Assembly: GCF_000380645.1 (NCBI RefSeq)
Contig: NZ_AQXZ01000019.1
Location: 186,001 to 250,000, forward strand
Source of the DNA: Smaragdicoccus niigatensis DSM 44881 = NBRC 103563
GTDB lineage: Bacteria; Actinomycetota; Actinomycetes; Mycobacteriales; Mycobacteriaceae
DNA: 64,000 nucleotides
Direction of reading: 5' to 3'
Every line of letters begins with the position of its first letter. Within the stretch, counting starts at the first letter, position 1. The notes beneath the pieces were generated by a model. That model searched no databases, was not told where the DNA came from, and was given only the letters and a program-made list of their open reading frames with translations. Below, one piece after another: positions 25,956 to 38,968 of this stretch. Position numbers and translations under genes: made by a program.

Positions 25956-26785
25956 TGCGGTCCTATGTAAGCCATGGAGCGATCCCGACGCGCGAAGAAG
26001 CGGCCGTCGGACGTCGATTCCACGACGATAGCCTGCTGGAACGCCTCGCTGAGATTCTCGCTGCTGACGACCTTGTCCATCGGTCCGTGGGCCACGACCT
26101 CGCCATCGCGCAGGATGAGCGCGTGTGTGAAGCCCGGCGGAATCTCCTCGACGTGGTGCGTCACGAGCACGGCGCCTGGCGAATCGGGGTCCTCCGCCAG
26201 ATCCGCGAGCCGAGCGACGAGCTCCTCACGTCCACCGAGGTCCAACCCCGCAGCCGGCTCATCGAGAAGCAGCAGTTCGGGGTCGGTCATGAGGGCGCGG
26301 GCGATGAGCACGCGCTTGCGCTCACCCTCGGACAGGGTTCCGTACACGCGCCCAGCGAGGTGTTCGGCACCGAAGTTCGACAGCATCGCCATGGCGCGCC
26401 GATTGTCGATCGCGTCGTAGCGCTCCCGCCAACGACCCAGGACGCCGTAGCTCGCCGACATCACCAGGTCGGCCACCCGCTCGTCGTGCGGGACCCGGGT
26501 CGCTACCGCCGCCGACGACAGACCGATCCGCGGCTTCAACTCGGTGATGTCGACGCGACCCATGGTCTCCCCGAGGATTGAGGCAGTGCCCGACGTCGGG
26601 TGCAGTTCCGCGGCCGCGATGCGCATGAGGGTCGTTTTGCCGGCACCGTTCGGGCCGAGAATGACCCATTTCTCTTCGGCCTGGACCTGCCAGCTGACCG
26701 GCCCGACCAACGTCGTCCCGGATCGGCGGACGACGACGTCCGTGAAGTCGATCAGGAGGTCAGGGTTCGTAGCCACGAATCCCAT
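25952..26785 (-). CDS. ABC transporter ATP-binding protein, Rv3041c-like
   Basis: A 277-aa ABC ATPase. Walker A GPNGAGKTT, signature LSEGERKRV, Walker B LLLLDEPAAGLD and the switch histidine in VTHHVEEIPP are intact. No membrane permease is adjacent, so it either works with a partner elsewhere or belongs to a soluble ABC class. The first residues are uncertain: ATG at 26785 or 26797, neither with a clear ribosome-binding site. It leads the leftward operon ABC ATPase-Nudix-hydratase-methyltransferase-THUMP. Confidence 0.9.
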   Translation of the reverse strand: MGFVATNPDLLIDFTDVVVRRSGTTLVGPVSWQVQAEEKWVILGPNGAGKTTLMRIAAAELHPTSGTASILGETMGRVDITELKPRIGLSSAAVATRVPHDERVADLVMSASYGVLGRWRERYDAIDNRRAMAMLSNFGAEHLAGRVYGTLSEGERKRVLIARALMTDPELLLLDEPAAGLDLGGREELVARLADLAEDPDSPGAVLVTHHVEEIPPGFTHALILRDGEVVAHGPMDKVVSSENLSEAFQQAIVVESTSDGRFFARRDRSMAYIGPQ

Positions 26786-26808
26786 ACTTGCGCACATTCA
26801 GCGGCGAT

Positions 26809-27504
26809 TCACGCTTGGCCCCGGTGAGTCTGGTCCCACTCCGACTGATCCCACTGCGTCTGATCCCATTGGGCGATGACCGTTCGCGCACCAGGGGCCA
26901 CTTCCGTGAATCCAGCGTCGTGCACCGCGACGGCTCGACCGTCATCGACCGCCCGGCACAGCCGATCCCACTGCTCCGCATCGGCCTCGGCGACCACGAC
27001 CGGATAGCCCGCACCCGCCCATTGCGCGACGGTGTCGAATGGCAGCGCAGCGGCCAACAGCATCGAGGCATGCCCGACCTGAGCGGCGCTCTTGCCAACG
27101 GTCATTTCGAGTCGCGGATCGATCCACAACACCGGGTGGGGTGAGACCACCGAGCGGGTCGTTCCGGGCGGAAGCTCGGTGCCGCCGATCTGCACTTTCT
27201 TCACCCGAGGGTCAACCCCAACGACACGGCCCGGCACGAAGGCTCGCGCCTGCGCATCGCCGACTTCGACTGTGACTCCGGGAACGTCCTGGACGGCTTC
27301 CCATTGCGCTCCGCGAGCCCGCCGCGCGACCTTGCGGATGCGGGCGTCCATCCAGGCGACGAAGTCGTCGTGCCACTCCCCGCCTTCGCCGACGCGTTCG
27401 TCGAGGCACAGACTCACCACGGACGACGCAGCGGCGGCGAGAAGGTCGAATCGGTCTACTGGGCGTTGCTTCGGGATGTGCAGAACCATCTGCATCGCCA
27501 GCAC
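26809..27504 (-). CDS. Pth2-type peptidyl-tRNA hydrolase-like protein
   Basis: About 231 aa. The segment MTVGKSAAQVGHASMLLA is typical of the Pth2 (bit1/archaeal) peptidyl-tRNA hydrolase fold, preceded by a family-specific N-terminal region beginning VLAMQMVLHIPKQ and followed by VVAEADAEQWDRL. Canonical Pth2 releases peptidyl-tRNA; here only half of a larger protein is Pth2-like, so the reaction is unproven. GTG at 27504 is a tentative start; a TTG at 27594 overlapping the serB stop and ATG at 27495 or 27489 are alternatives. The C-terminus carries three copies of a five-residue unit (consensus xWDQx) encoded by 15-bp tandem repeats at 26827-26871. Confidence 0.72.
   Translation of the reverse strand: MLAMQMVLHIPKQRPVDRFDLLAAAASSVVSLCLDERVGEGGEWHDDFVAWMDARIRKVARRARGAQWEAVQDVPGVTVEVGDAQARAFVPGRVVGVDPRVKKVQIGGTELPPGTTRSVVSPHPVLWIDPRLEMTVGKSAAQVGHASMLLAAALPFDTVAQWAGAGYPVVVAEADAEQWDRLCRAVDDGRAVAVHDAGFTEVAPGARTVIAQWDQTQWDQSEWDQTHRGQA
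26827..26871 (-). repeat. Three 15-bp tandem repeats at a protein C-terminus
   Basis: Three in-frame copies of a 15-bp unit encode QWDQT, QWDQS and EWDQT near the end of the Pth2-like protein. The copies differ at a few bases. The unit length keeps the frame, so copy number could vary without a frameshift. Confidence 0.8.
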
Positions 27505-27580
27505 GTCCGCCGGATCCTCGGGATCGACTGCACCCCGATATCCCCTGGCCAGAAATCCGTGCCGGGCACGGAACCCGGGG

Positions 27581-30702
<3,122 letters not shown>

Positions 30703-30920
30703 TAGTCCTCCTGGATGCGCGTCCGTATCTCGCGACCGCCTCGGCCGAGGACACAGGACGTCCAAATTGCTTGCGCTATTCCGCATCGTAGACCGTCGAA
30801 CGGCCTTCCGTGGGCGCGGTCCTACTTTATGTCGTAATTCCAAATTCTCCGCCATTGCAAGAGCGGACACAACGGTCTCCGAGGACGGTGACCGACTCTC
30901 GAAGCGGTACGTTGGCAGCC

Positions 30921-31967
30921 ATGGCTAGGGTGTCGCTATCCGTTCTCACGGCGATTCTCGCGGTGCTCGTGGTGGCCGGTTGCTCGACCGCCAATGACGA
31001 ATCGGCGATCGCGAAGTCGACGAGCCGAGTCGCCGGAGCTGGTGTCGTCGGCCTCAAACGCGCCCCGGGCGTGGTGTGCGCCCCGATGACCGCCGCCGAC
31101 CCGTCGCCGCAGGGGGACGTGCGATCCATCGGCTATATCGGAGTTCCCGGAGTCGTACCGAGCGACCCGAAACGGATCGTGGTCCTGGACACCCCAACCC
31201 TCGACGCGGCTTGCGGGGTCGGAATGTGGGAGCGCGTGGTCGGCGCGCCGACACTCACCGAACCGGACATCTACGGCTTTGCGCATCCGCAGCCGCGATA
31301 CCTCGGTGAGGGTGTCGACAAGATCGCCAGTATCGGCACCAACGGCGGCATCAACCTGGACAAGATCAAGGCCCTGCATCCGGACCTGATCGTCGGAGTC
31401 CAACTACCCAAGAACGTCCAGCTCCGTGACCTCAACACGATCGCGCCGACGGTCCTCACCGGCGGCCAGCTCGGCTGGAAGAAACAGTTCGTCGTGGCGG
31501 GCGGAGCCATGGGTCGACTCTCGGTCGCCAGGGACGAACTGGACCGCTACGAACGGCAAGCCCAACGGCTGTCAGACGACCTTGTGACCTCCCAAACCCA
31601 GGCCTCGGTGGTCGAGTTCGACCCCTCCAAGATCGACGTCGTCGGGACGGAGACGTTTGCGGGATCGGTCCTCATCGACGCCGGCGTGCAACGCCCACCG
31701 GGGCAGCGCGGACCGTCCCACCCCGGGAACGCGACCGATCCGCGGTTCGCTGAAGGCGACTGCATCTACGTGATGTTCGCCGACCACGCCGCGCAAGTGA
31801 ACGCCGAGGAAACGATGCATTCGGACGCGTGGACCGATCTCGGCGCGGCGAAGGACAGACGGGTGTTCGCCGTCGATCGCCAGATCTGGGACGGCAACGG
31901 CATCATCGCCGCGCGTGCCATGCTCGACGATCTGCGCGAGTCCCTCAACGGCGCGGTTTACGACTGA
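30921..31967 (+). CDS. fecB: Iron-siderophore ABC transporter substrate-binding lipoprotein
   Basis: Periplasmic-type binding protein of 348 aa with a lipoprotein signal (lipobox VVAGCS, Cys about residue 20). The body follows the FecB/FepB helical-backbone architecture: [17 protein letters not shown] in the first lobe, [25 protein letters not shown] in the substrate loop, and the second lobe from about residue 190. It would deliver ferric siderophore or haem-like ligands to an ABC importer, which is not nearby. It corresponds by position to Rv3044, divergent from ctaD. The ATG at 30921 has a weak ribosome-binding site. No clear IdeR or FurA box was seen in the 218-bp gap. Confidence 0.9.
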   Translation: MARVSLSVLTAILAVLVVAGCSTANDESAIAKSTSRVAGAGVVGLKRAPGVVCAPMTAADPSPQGDVRSIGYIGVPGVVPSDPKRIVVLDTPTLDAACGVGMWERVVGAPTLTEPDIYGFAHPQPRYLGEGVDKIASIGTNGGINLDKIKALHPDLIVGVQLPKNVQLRDLNTIAPTVLTGGQLGWKKQFVVAGGAMGRLSVARDELDRYERQAQRLSDDLVTSQTQASVVEFDPSKIDVVGTETFAGSVLIDAGVQRPPGQRGPSHPGNATDPRFAEGDCIYVMFADHAAQVNAEETMHSDAWTDLGAAKDRRVFAVDRQIWDGNGIIAARAMLDDLRESLNGAVYD

Positions 31968-31968
31968 C

Positions 31969-32442
31969 GTGCCGACGCCCGACTTCATCCTCGATCTCCG
32001 GCAGAAGGTCGGCCACGCTCCCCTGTGGCTTCCGGCGGTCAGCGCAGTGGTGGTCGACGACCAGAATCGCGTGCTGTTGACGCTGCGCCAGGACTTCGGC
32101 GAATGGGCGGTGATCTCCGGAATCCTCGAGCCCGGTGAGGAGCCGGCAGCCGGGATCCTTCGCGAGATCCGCGAAGAGACCGGCATCGACGTCGAACTCG
32201 TCCGGGTCGGGTGCATCGATGTCACCCCGCAGATCACGTATACGAACGGCGACGAGATTCAGTTCCTCGACATCTGCTTCCTCGCGCGGTACATCTCGGG
32301 CGATCCGTATGCGGCCGACGACGAGAACACCGATGTGCGCTGGTTCGCTGTCGACGCTCTGCCGCCGAACATCCGCGAGACCACGTTGCTCCGCGTGGAG
32401 AAAACGCTTGCCGGTGGGCCCGAGGCCTGGTTCCGGAGTTAG
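31969..32442 (+). CDS. Nudix hydrolase
   Basis: Compact Nudix protein of 157 aa. The box reads GILEPGEEPAAGILREIREE followed by TGI, matching the GX5EX7REUXEEXGU consensus. Family members sanitise or recycle nucleotide derivatives; the substrate is unknown. The GTG at 31969 starts right after the fecB stop, so the two genes are probably co-transcribed. Its stop overlaps the stop of the convergent dioxygenase gene in a TTAG tetranucleotide. Confidence 0.9.
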   Translation: MPTPDFILDLRQKVGHAPLWLPAVSAVVVDDQNRVLLTLRQDFGEWAVISGILEPGEEPAAGILREIREETGIDVELVRVGCIDVTPQITYTNGDEIQFLDICFLARYISGDPYAADDENTDVRWFAVDALPPNIRETTLLRVEKTLAGGPEAWFRS

Positions 32443-33269
32443 TCCCCCACGCCGACCGTGAGCGAGACGTTCATCTTCGAGGTCGAGCCGGTGGCCGTCG
32501 CCAGCTCTGCGGTCCAACCGTCACCGAACACATTGTCCGACGACAGCGAGGTCGACTCGAGATTCCGAATGCTCGACGAGTACCGCGAGTCGTTGTCGTA
32601 GATCCGCTTGCAGGCGTCCTCGGGCAGTGCGATCTGCGAGGTCAGACGGGCATCCGACCCGGCCACCACTGCGGCTTCGAGCGAGTCGTAGACCTCGAAG
32701 TGGATGTGCGGCCAGCGACCCGAGTAGCAGCCCGGGAAGATCGACGTGAAGGTGACCGTTCCGTCGGCGCCGGCGACCTGAACTCCCCGCAGATAGTTCG
32801 CCTCGGCTGCGTTGCGGTAAAGCGAGTACTCCCCGTCCGCGGTGCAGTGCCAAACGTAGACGGCCATGCCTTTTCCGGCGGCCTTGGTGTTGAGATCGAC
32901 GAGCTTCATCGTCAATTGCATGTCGACGCCGTCTGCGGTGCCGGTGTAGTCACCGAAGCTCTTCCGAAGGTCCTTCCGGACGACGCCGTTCTGGATCAGG
33001 ATGTTCGGCCCGTTCGAGCCGTCTCCCGGATACGGTCCCGCGGTCTCGGCCGGTACCTGGGCTACTGACCCGGCGGCCACGGCTGTGGCCGATGCAGTCG
33101 CCGAGGTCGACGTCGGCGTGCCCGTGACGCTCGAGGCACACGCCGCGGCGAGCGACGCAGCTCCCACCCCACCGGCCAGGATGAACATCCGCCGACGCGT
33201 CATGACCTTGAGGTCGTGCGTCAGGCCGAGGTCGTGCTCGTGCGGATGGTCGTCGTCGTGGCTGGTCAT
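32439..33269 (-). CDS. Intradiol ring-cleavage dioxygenase-like Tat lipoprotein
   Basis: A 276-aa protein of the protocatechuate 3,4-dioxygenase/catechol 1,2-dioxygenase fold. The iron-ligand segment GCYSGRWPHIHFEVY provides Tyr and two His; ADGEYSLYRN lies where the other Tyr is expected. The N-terminus has a His/Asp-rich stretch (HDDDHPHEHDLGLTHD), then a twin-arginine motif (TRRRMF), a hydrophobic segment and a cysteine in AAACAS. It should thus be exported folded with iron and anchored outside. Soluble family members cleave catechols; this extracytoplasmic class has no clear substrate. ATG at 33269 is chosen; an ATG at 33323 is less likely. Confidence 0.87.
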   Translation of the reverse strand: MTSHDDDHPHEHDLGLTHDLKVMTRRRMFILAGGVGAASLAAACASSVTGTPTSTSATASATAVAAGSVAQVPAETAGPYPGDGSNGPNILIQNGVVRKDLRKSFGDYTGTADGVDMQLTMKLVDLNTKAAGKGMAVYVWHCTADGEYSLYRNAAEANYLRGVQVAGADGTVTFTSIFPGCYSGRWPHIHFEVYDSLEAAVVAGSDARLTSQIALPEDACKRIYDNDSRYSSSIRNLESTSLSSDNVFGDGWTAELATATGSTSKMNVSLTVGVGD

Positions 33270-33365
33270 GCCTGCTCTTTCATCGATTACACAATCAAAG
33301 GTAAAGAGGCAGAATTCGGTCACCCTGAGATGCCGCTGGGAGGTCCCTGGGAACGCTGTTGCCAG

Positions 33366-34436
33366 CTACGCGCCGACCTTGTACGTGCGTGCGGCGACGT
33401 CGTGGAAGAGCAACTGCGGGTCGGCCGAGGCACCCAGCACCTCGGTGAGCATCCGGGCGCTGAAGGCAACCGAGTGCACCGGTTTGTCCATCGGAAAGTT
33501 CGACGCCCACATCGTTCGTTCTGGTCCGAACGCGTCATGGAGACCCTGGATCAACGGCGCACAGCGCTCGCTGACACGTGCGAGGTCGCCGTCTTCGAAC
33601 GGCCTGCTCGGGTCACCGCCGAGCATCGGCATCCCGAGGCCGGAATGCTTCGCCACAACGTTGGGCAGCGCGGCGAGTGCCGCGACATCCTCCTGCCACT
33701 GCGACAACAGCCCGGCGCGATCGGCCACCGTCTTTCCGGTTCGCCGACCTCGTGGGCCGAAGATCCCGACGGGAGTCGCGTAATGGTCGAAGATGAACGT
33801 CGTTTCCGGGTATTCACGCGCCAGGACCGTCATGTCTCGAATCTGATGGGCGAATCCCCACAGTTCGAAGGTCAGTCCCCTCTCGGCGATCGCGGCGAAT
33901 CCGCGTACGAAATCCGGGTCGGAATGGATATGCGGGTGGTCGATGAAATCGCGGACGCCAGGGTCGGGATGATTCGCTCCGCTGAGCCGCACACCGCGCA
34001 CCAACCGGCTCGCCGCAAGGTGCTGATCGAGCACAGATCCGACGTCTGACCAGCGCGGATCTGCATTCACGACGATCGCACCCAAGGCCGGAGTGCCCTT
34101 CTGCCCAAATGGCAACGAAGCGATCCAGCGCGTCTCACCGACGGTGTCGGCATGGTCATGCGCAAGCCAGCCGGCTTCGACGTGAACGACCGATCGCACG
34201 GGAACCGGTACAGCGTCAGCCGCGTAGTCACGTGGCTCGTAAGGCTTGAGGACGTGATGCGGATCGCCGATGAATTCGCGGTCAGCCTGCGGGACGATCC
34301 AACGCATCTCTCGCGGAACACGAGGAAGCGGCCAGAAGAGCTTCGCCATCGTCGAGATGTGCCGCGGCGTCGAATACGGATTCCACTGGTGGATGTGCGG
34401 ATCTATGACCGCGGCAGGCCATGGGGCGGCGTTCAT
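33366..34436 (-). CDS. Amidohydrolase family protein (COG3618-like)
   Basis: TIM-barrel amidohydrolase of 356 aa. It starts with the metal-binding HxH in DPHIHQWNP, and shows VHVEAGW, FIFDHYATP and WASNFPMDK, typical of the 2-pyrone-4,6-dicarboxylate lactonase-like class. These enzymes hydrolyse lactones or amides of aromatic degradation products; substrate unknown. The start ATG has an excellent GGAGGA 4 bases upstream. The gene begins just downstream of the nrdF terminator and may be independently transcribed. A link to the adjacent intradiol dioxygenase-like gene is possible but only suggested by proximity. Confidence 0.88.
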   Translation of the reverse strand: MNAAPWPAAVIDPHIHQWNPYSTPRHISTMAKLFWPLPRVPREMRWIVPQADREFIGDPHHVLKPYEPRDYAADAVPVPVRSVVHVEAGWLAHDHADTVGETRWIASLPFGQKGTPALGAIVVNADPRWSDVGSVLDQHLAASRLVRGVRLSGANHPDPGVRDFIDHPHIHSDPDFVRGFAAIAERGLTFELWGFAHQIRDMTVLAREYPETTFIFDHYATPVGIFGPRGRRTGKTVADRAGLLSQWQEDVAALAALPNVVAKHSGLGMPMLGGDPSRPFEDGDLARVSERCAPLIQGLHDAFGPERTMWASNFPMDKPVHSVAFSARMLTEVLGASADPQLLFHDVAARTYKVGA

Positions 34437-34453
34437 GGGTCCTCCTTAACGCG

Positions 34454-34498
34454 AAAGTGCGCGCAACTCCGCGATGGCCACGGAGTTACGCGCACTTT
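34454..34498 (-). terminator. Rho-independent terminator of nrdF
   Basis: An 18-bp inverted repeat with one mismatch (34454-34471 with 34481-34498) begins 9 bp beyond the nrdF stop. On the minus strand it ends in CACTTT before the ribosome-binding site of the next gene. Confidence 0.85.
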
Positions 34499-34507
34499 GG
34501 TGACGGC

Positions 34508-35509
<1,002 letters not shown>

Positions 35510-35583
35510 TTACGTGGAGGCCGTCTGGCACCTGGAATTCGGGCGGCGTGTCCAGGATGTCGATCTTCGTGCTGAAACCCCTG

Positions 35584-37209
35584 TTAAAACTGCTCGTAGA
35601 TGAGGCTCGAGATCTCACCCTCGTCCTCGAACACCGCCCCGACGTCCTTCGACAGGTCGGTGATCTTTCCGGCGTTGTTGACCATGACCGCGTACGCCAC
35701 CGTCCGTCCGCTCTTCGTGTCGATGTAACCGGCCAGATTCTGCGCCTTGAGCTCGAGCGTTTCGCCGTCCGCGCCGGGCATGACGGTGGTGCCGGGCTTG
35801 GCGTGAACGTGTCCCTTGCCGGACAGGGTCTTGCCGGTGAACGCGAGCGAACCGTCGGTACCCAGGATCGGCAGGCACGTCTTGTAGTCCTCGGCGACCT
35901 CAGTCTTCGACATCTCGGTCAGCAGTTTGACCAGCGCCGACGCCGTCGCCTGGCTGTCCGGCGAACCGCTGCCGTTCGTCGGGAAGTTGAACTGACCGCC
36001 GTCGATCTGGAACTTGTCGACCAGCGTTTCGCGCTCGGCCATCAATGCCGCCTCAATCGTTCGCGCCCCCTTGGTGAGCCCGAACAGACTCAGCGAAAGA
36101 TTTGCGCCGAGGTTCATGCTGACCTTGAGCGTCAGCCGGGCGTCCTGGAAATACGGCGCTGACACATACGTCGCCACCGCATTGCCGTCGTTGTACAGCG
36201 TGGCATCGGGCAGTTTGCCGGACGGATTCGAAGCGACGGCCGGAGCCTCGACCGTCACCCCGTTGCGCTTGAGCGCATCGATGTAGGCAGTGCGCGCGAA
36301 CGTGGCCGGATCTTCGATGCGCAGGGTTCGGACCGCGGTCGTGTCGCCGATGAAGGGCGACTTGTACCCCTTGGCGATCGACCCGGAAATGTCCCCGGTG
36401 CAGTCCGGCGACCCGATGCACTCGACGTGACCGTCGCCGGACACGTTCAGCGTGGTCTCGGACCCCTCGGCGCCCGTCGTCACCGAGCCGGTCACCGTCA
36501 CCGCGTCGGTCATCGGCCGGTAAGAGATGGTCGCCGGCTTACCGACTTCGGTCGGCACGATCGACAGATCGATCATGTTCTCGTTGATCAGAATCGGCGG
36601 GATCAGCAGGTTCCCGTTCGGGACTCGGTAGGCGACGAACAATCGGTCGTCGACGACGACGTCGCTCACCGACGTGATCCCCGCCTTCCTGACCTCCTCG
36701 GCAAGCTGGTTGATCGCGAAGAGCGGGTCCTGCGGAGCCAACTCGGCGACGCCAAGGTTGTTCGCGTCACCGTGGTCGAAGTCCGTGTACTCGACGGTGT
36801 CGGCGTCTTTGCGACGCCCGCCGAACGTGAGGTCTCCAGCGGCAACAAGCACGAGATCGCCGTCGAGCTTTCCGTTGGGCCCGACGTCCGCCGTCCGGTG
36901 CACGCGGGTGGTGAATCGATGGTCTTTGCCCAGCGTGTTCAGTGCCATTCCCACCGAGAACAGCTTGCGCGTCGAGCCGGTGAACGCCATCGCATACGGG
37001 TTCAGCTCGAGGAGCGTCTCCCCCGACTTGATGTCCTTCGCCACGAGACTCCACTGCGCGGCGCTGTATCGCGGTTTGGCCATGATGTCCCGGATGCGCC
37101 GCGGAATCTCCGTGGCCGGCCGCGAAGTCTGACCACACGACACGGCGACGACGGACACTCCTGCCGCAGCAAGAAATGTCCGGCGGTCCAACTCGATCCC
37201 GGTTGTCAT
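35584..37209 (-). CDS. DacB/PBP4-like D-Ala-D-Ala carboxypeptidase, Tat signal, degenerate KTG
   Basis: Serine-peptidase S13-type penicillin-binding protein, 541 aa. The signal is twin-arginine-like (DRRTFLAAAG). Active-site motifs: SxxK is STRK (Ser79, Lys82), SxN is SMN in KVSMNLGAN, but KTG is changed to KPG in HAKPGTT. The Thr-to-Pro change could alter or abolish peptidase activity. The family trims D-Ala from peptidoglycan stem peptides or cuts cross-links. ATG at 37209 has GAGG 7 bases upstream. It follows a closely related paralogue by 13 bp, an apparent tandem duplication placed between nrdF and nrdE. Confidence 0.85.
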   Translation of the reverse strand: MTTGIELDRRTFLAAAGVSVVAVSCGQTSRPATEIPRRIRDIMAKPRYSAAQWSLVAKDIKSGETLLELNPYAMAFTGSTRKLFSVGMALNTLGKDHRFTTRVHRTADVGPNGKLDGDLVLVAAGDLTFGGRRKDADTVEYTDFDHGDANNLGVAELAPQDPLFAINQLAEEVRKAGITSVSDVVVDDRLFVAYRVPNGNLLIPPILINENMIDLSIVPTEVGKPATISYRPMTDAVTVTGSVTTGAEGSETTLNVSGDGHVECIGSPDCTGDISGSIAKGYKSPFIGDTTAVRTLRIEDPATFARTAYIDALKRNGVTVEAPAVASNPSGKLPDATLYNDGNAVATYVSAPYFQDARLTLKVSMNLGANLSLSLFGLTKGARTIEAALMAERETLVDKFQIDGGQFNFPTNGSGSPDSQATASALVKLLTEMSKTEVAEDYKTCLPILGTDGSLAFTGKTLSGKGHVHAKPGTTVMPGADGETLELKAQNLAGYIDTKSGRTVAYAVMVNNAGKITDLSKDVGAVFEDEGEISSLIYEQF

Positions 37210-37222
37210 GTGCTACCTCAGT

Positions 37223-38791
37223 TCACTTGGACAGCGCTTGTTGGAATGCTGCGGCAACGCCACCGACGTCGTCATTGGATTGCGTCAGACCGACTCCCAC
37301 GCTGGGGTACGTTCCGCCACTCATGGAGAGGTCGAAGACGAGTCGGCGCCCGTCCTTTGTGACCATGAATCCAGCCAAACTCTGCACGTTGAAGAGAGCA
37401 CGCATGGTCGCCGGGTCGAGTGCGGCACTGGTTCCGGTCTTGGCCATGACCTTGCCTTTTGCTGCTGGATCAGCGGCTACCGACGCGAGGGTTCCGGTCT
37501 CCCCCAGCCGTGGCAATCCGGCGTCGAGGTCTTTGCCCCACGGCTGCGTGTCCGTCCACGTCAGCCACTTGGCCATCTGTCGCGGAGTTGTCGACGCCGG
37601 GTCCGCACCCTGCCCGTCGACGAGAACGACCTCGTCGCTGTCGAGGTGCGCCTTCTCGATGACCTTGCGAATCACCTTGAGTCCGTCATCGCAATCGGTC
37701 GAACCATCCTTGACAGCCAGCAGACACAAGAAGGCGTTCGCGCCGGTGTTGTAGCTGGTCAGGTTGATCATCTTGCCCATCTCACCGAGCGTCGGCGACT
37801 CGAGCACCGCCAGCGGTTCGTAGTGCACGTCCTTCGGCGAAAGGTTGGCCTCGTTGTTGGTCCCGATGGCAGGCGAGGTCACGCTCACCCCGGCACGCCC
37901 GAGCGCTTCGATGAACAGGGTCCGCGCCCAGTCGGCCGCATTCGGAACGCGATAGATCGTGAGCTGCGGTTTTCCGGCGGGGATTGTGCCGGTCACGATC
38001 AATCGATGGGGATCGTTGGGGTCGGCGCTGACACCGAGTGGCTCGGCCGGGGTGTCGCTCTTTGCCGTCTTGACCTCGGATACCACGGTGAACAGGTTCG
38101 TCTCGGGACTGGCTTTGACCGTCGCCGACTCCCCTACGCCGGCCGGGGTGACGTTCAGGTCGAGGATGTTGTCGTTGACGAAAATCGGTGGGACGGGACC
38201 TTCTTGGCCCTGGAAGGTCTTCCACAGCCGGGAGTCGATGACGACGTCACCTTGGACCGTCTTGACGCCCTTCTTCGCAATCTGACCCGCGAGGTAATTG
38301 AGCCCGGCGAGTGGGTCGCCGCCTGTGGTGGAAGCGATCGGTGCGATGTTCCCGTAGACGTGATCGATCGTCTTGTCCGTGAACGACTCGTCCATCCGGC
38401 CCTGCATCGCACCGCGACCGCCCAGGGCGAGATCACCGGACGCGACGAGGACCAGGTCACCGTTCACGGTGCCGTCGACCGGCGCGGACGTCGCGTACAC
38501 CGGCGTCTTGAGTTTGGTGTCGGCGCCGAGCGTGTCCAACACCGAGCCAACTGTGAACAACTTCGCAGTCGAACCGGTGAAGACGAGTTCGTCAGCGCGG
38601 TTCGACAGCAGCACCTCGCCGGTCTTGGCGTCCTGCACGTGGTAGATCCAGCGCGCGCCTTGATAGGCGGGTTTCGACATGATTTTCGAGGCCGCTTCGG
38701 GGATGTCGCTCGAGTCCGACGACTTCGAGCACCCGGCCAGAAGGGCGAACGGCAGCACTGCCGCGAGGAGTACGGCACAAGCACGGTTCAT
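37223..38791 (-). CDS. DacB/PBP4-like D-Ala-D-Ala carboxypeptidase lipoprotein
   Basis: Paralogue of the adjacent gene, 522 aa, with all S13 motifs intact: STAK (Ser74, Lys77), SYN in LTSYNTGAN, and KTG in MAKTGTS. It carries a lipoprotein signal with lipobox LLAGC (Cys21), unlike the Tat-type signal of its neighbour. The predicted role is D,D-carboxypeptidase or endopeptidase on cell-wall peptides. It is the upstream gene of the pair; its promoter must lie in 38792-38914, before the nrdE terminator. Two active-site-bearing paralogues with different secretion routes suggest division of labour. Confidence 0.88.
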   Translation of the reverse strand: MNRACAVLLAAVLPFALLAGCSKSSDSSDIPEAASKIMSKPAYQGARWIYHVQDAKTGEVLLSNRADELVFTGSTAKLFTVGSVLDTLGADTKLKTPVYATSAPVDGTVNGDLVLVASGDLALGGRGAMQGRMDESFTDKTIDHVYGNIAPIASTTGGDPLAGLNYLAGQIAKKGVKTVQGDVVIDSRLWKTFQGQEGPVPPIFVNDNILDLNVTPAGVGESATVKASPETNLFTVVSEVKTAKSDTPAEPLGVSADPNDPHRLIVTGTIPAGKPQLTIYRVPNAADWARTLFIEALGRAGVSVTSPAIGTNNEANLSPKDVHYEPLAVLESPTLGEMGKMINLTSYNTGANAFLCLLAVKDGSTDCDDGLKVIRKVIEKAHLDSDEVVLVDGQGADPASTTPRQMAKWLTWTDTQPWGKDLDAGLPRLGETGTLASVAADPAAKGKVMAKTGTSAALDPATMRALFNVQSLAGFMVTKDGRRLVFDLSMSGGTYPSVGVGLTQSNDDVGGVAAAFQQALSK

Positions 38792-38914
38792 GGCAGCCCC
38801 CAGAACCCGACAAAAATCGTGGTTCTCACTCTGCCTAGATCACTTTCGGCATGTCAATGCCGACAACAGTTTTCGTGCGAAATCTGCCTCGGCCAGCACC
38901 CCGCCAAAACGAAA

Positions 38915-38952
38915 CGGCAGGATTCTCCGCGGTCAGCGCGGAGAATCCTGCC
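38915..38952 (-). terminator. Rho-independent terminator of nrdHIE
   Basis: A perfect 16-bp inverted repeat (38915-38930 with 38937-38952, 6-base loop) lies 17 bp beyond the nrdE stop and is followed on the minus strand by GTTTCGTTTT. Confidence 0.9.
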
Positions 38953-38968
38953 GGATCGAGTCACGGGG

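Noticed and set aside
35584-37209. Loss of the SxN motif in the DacB-like proteins
   Set aside because: At first GAN seemed to replace SxN, but SMN and SYN lie just before it, so the motif is present; only KTG is altered in the first protein.
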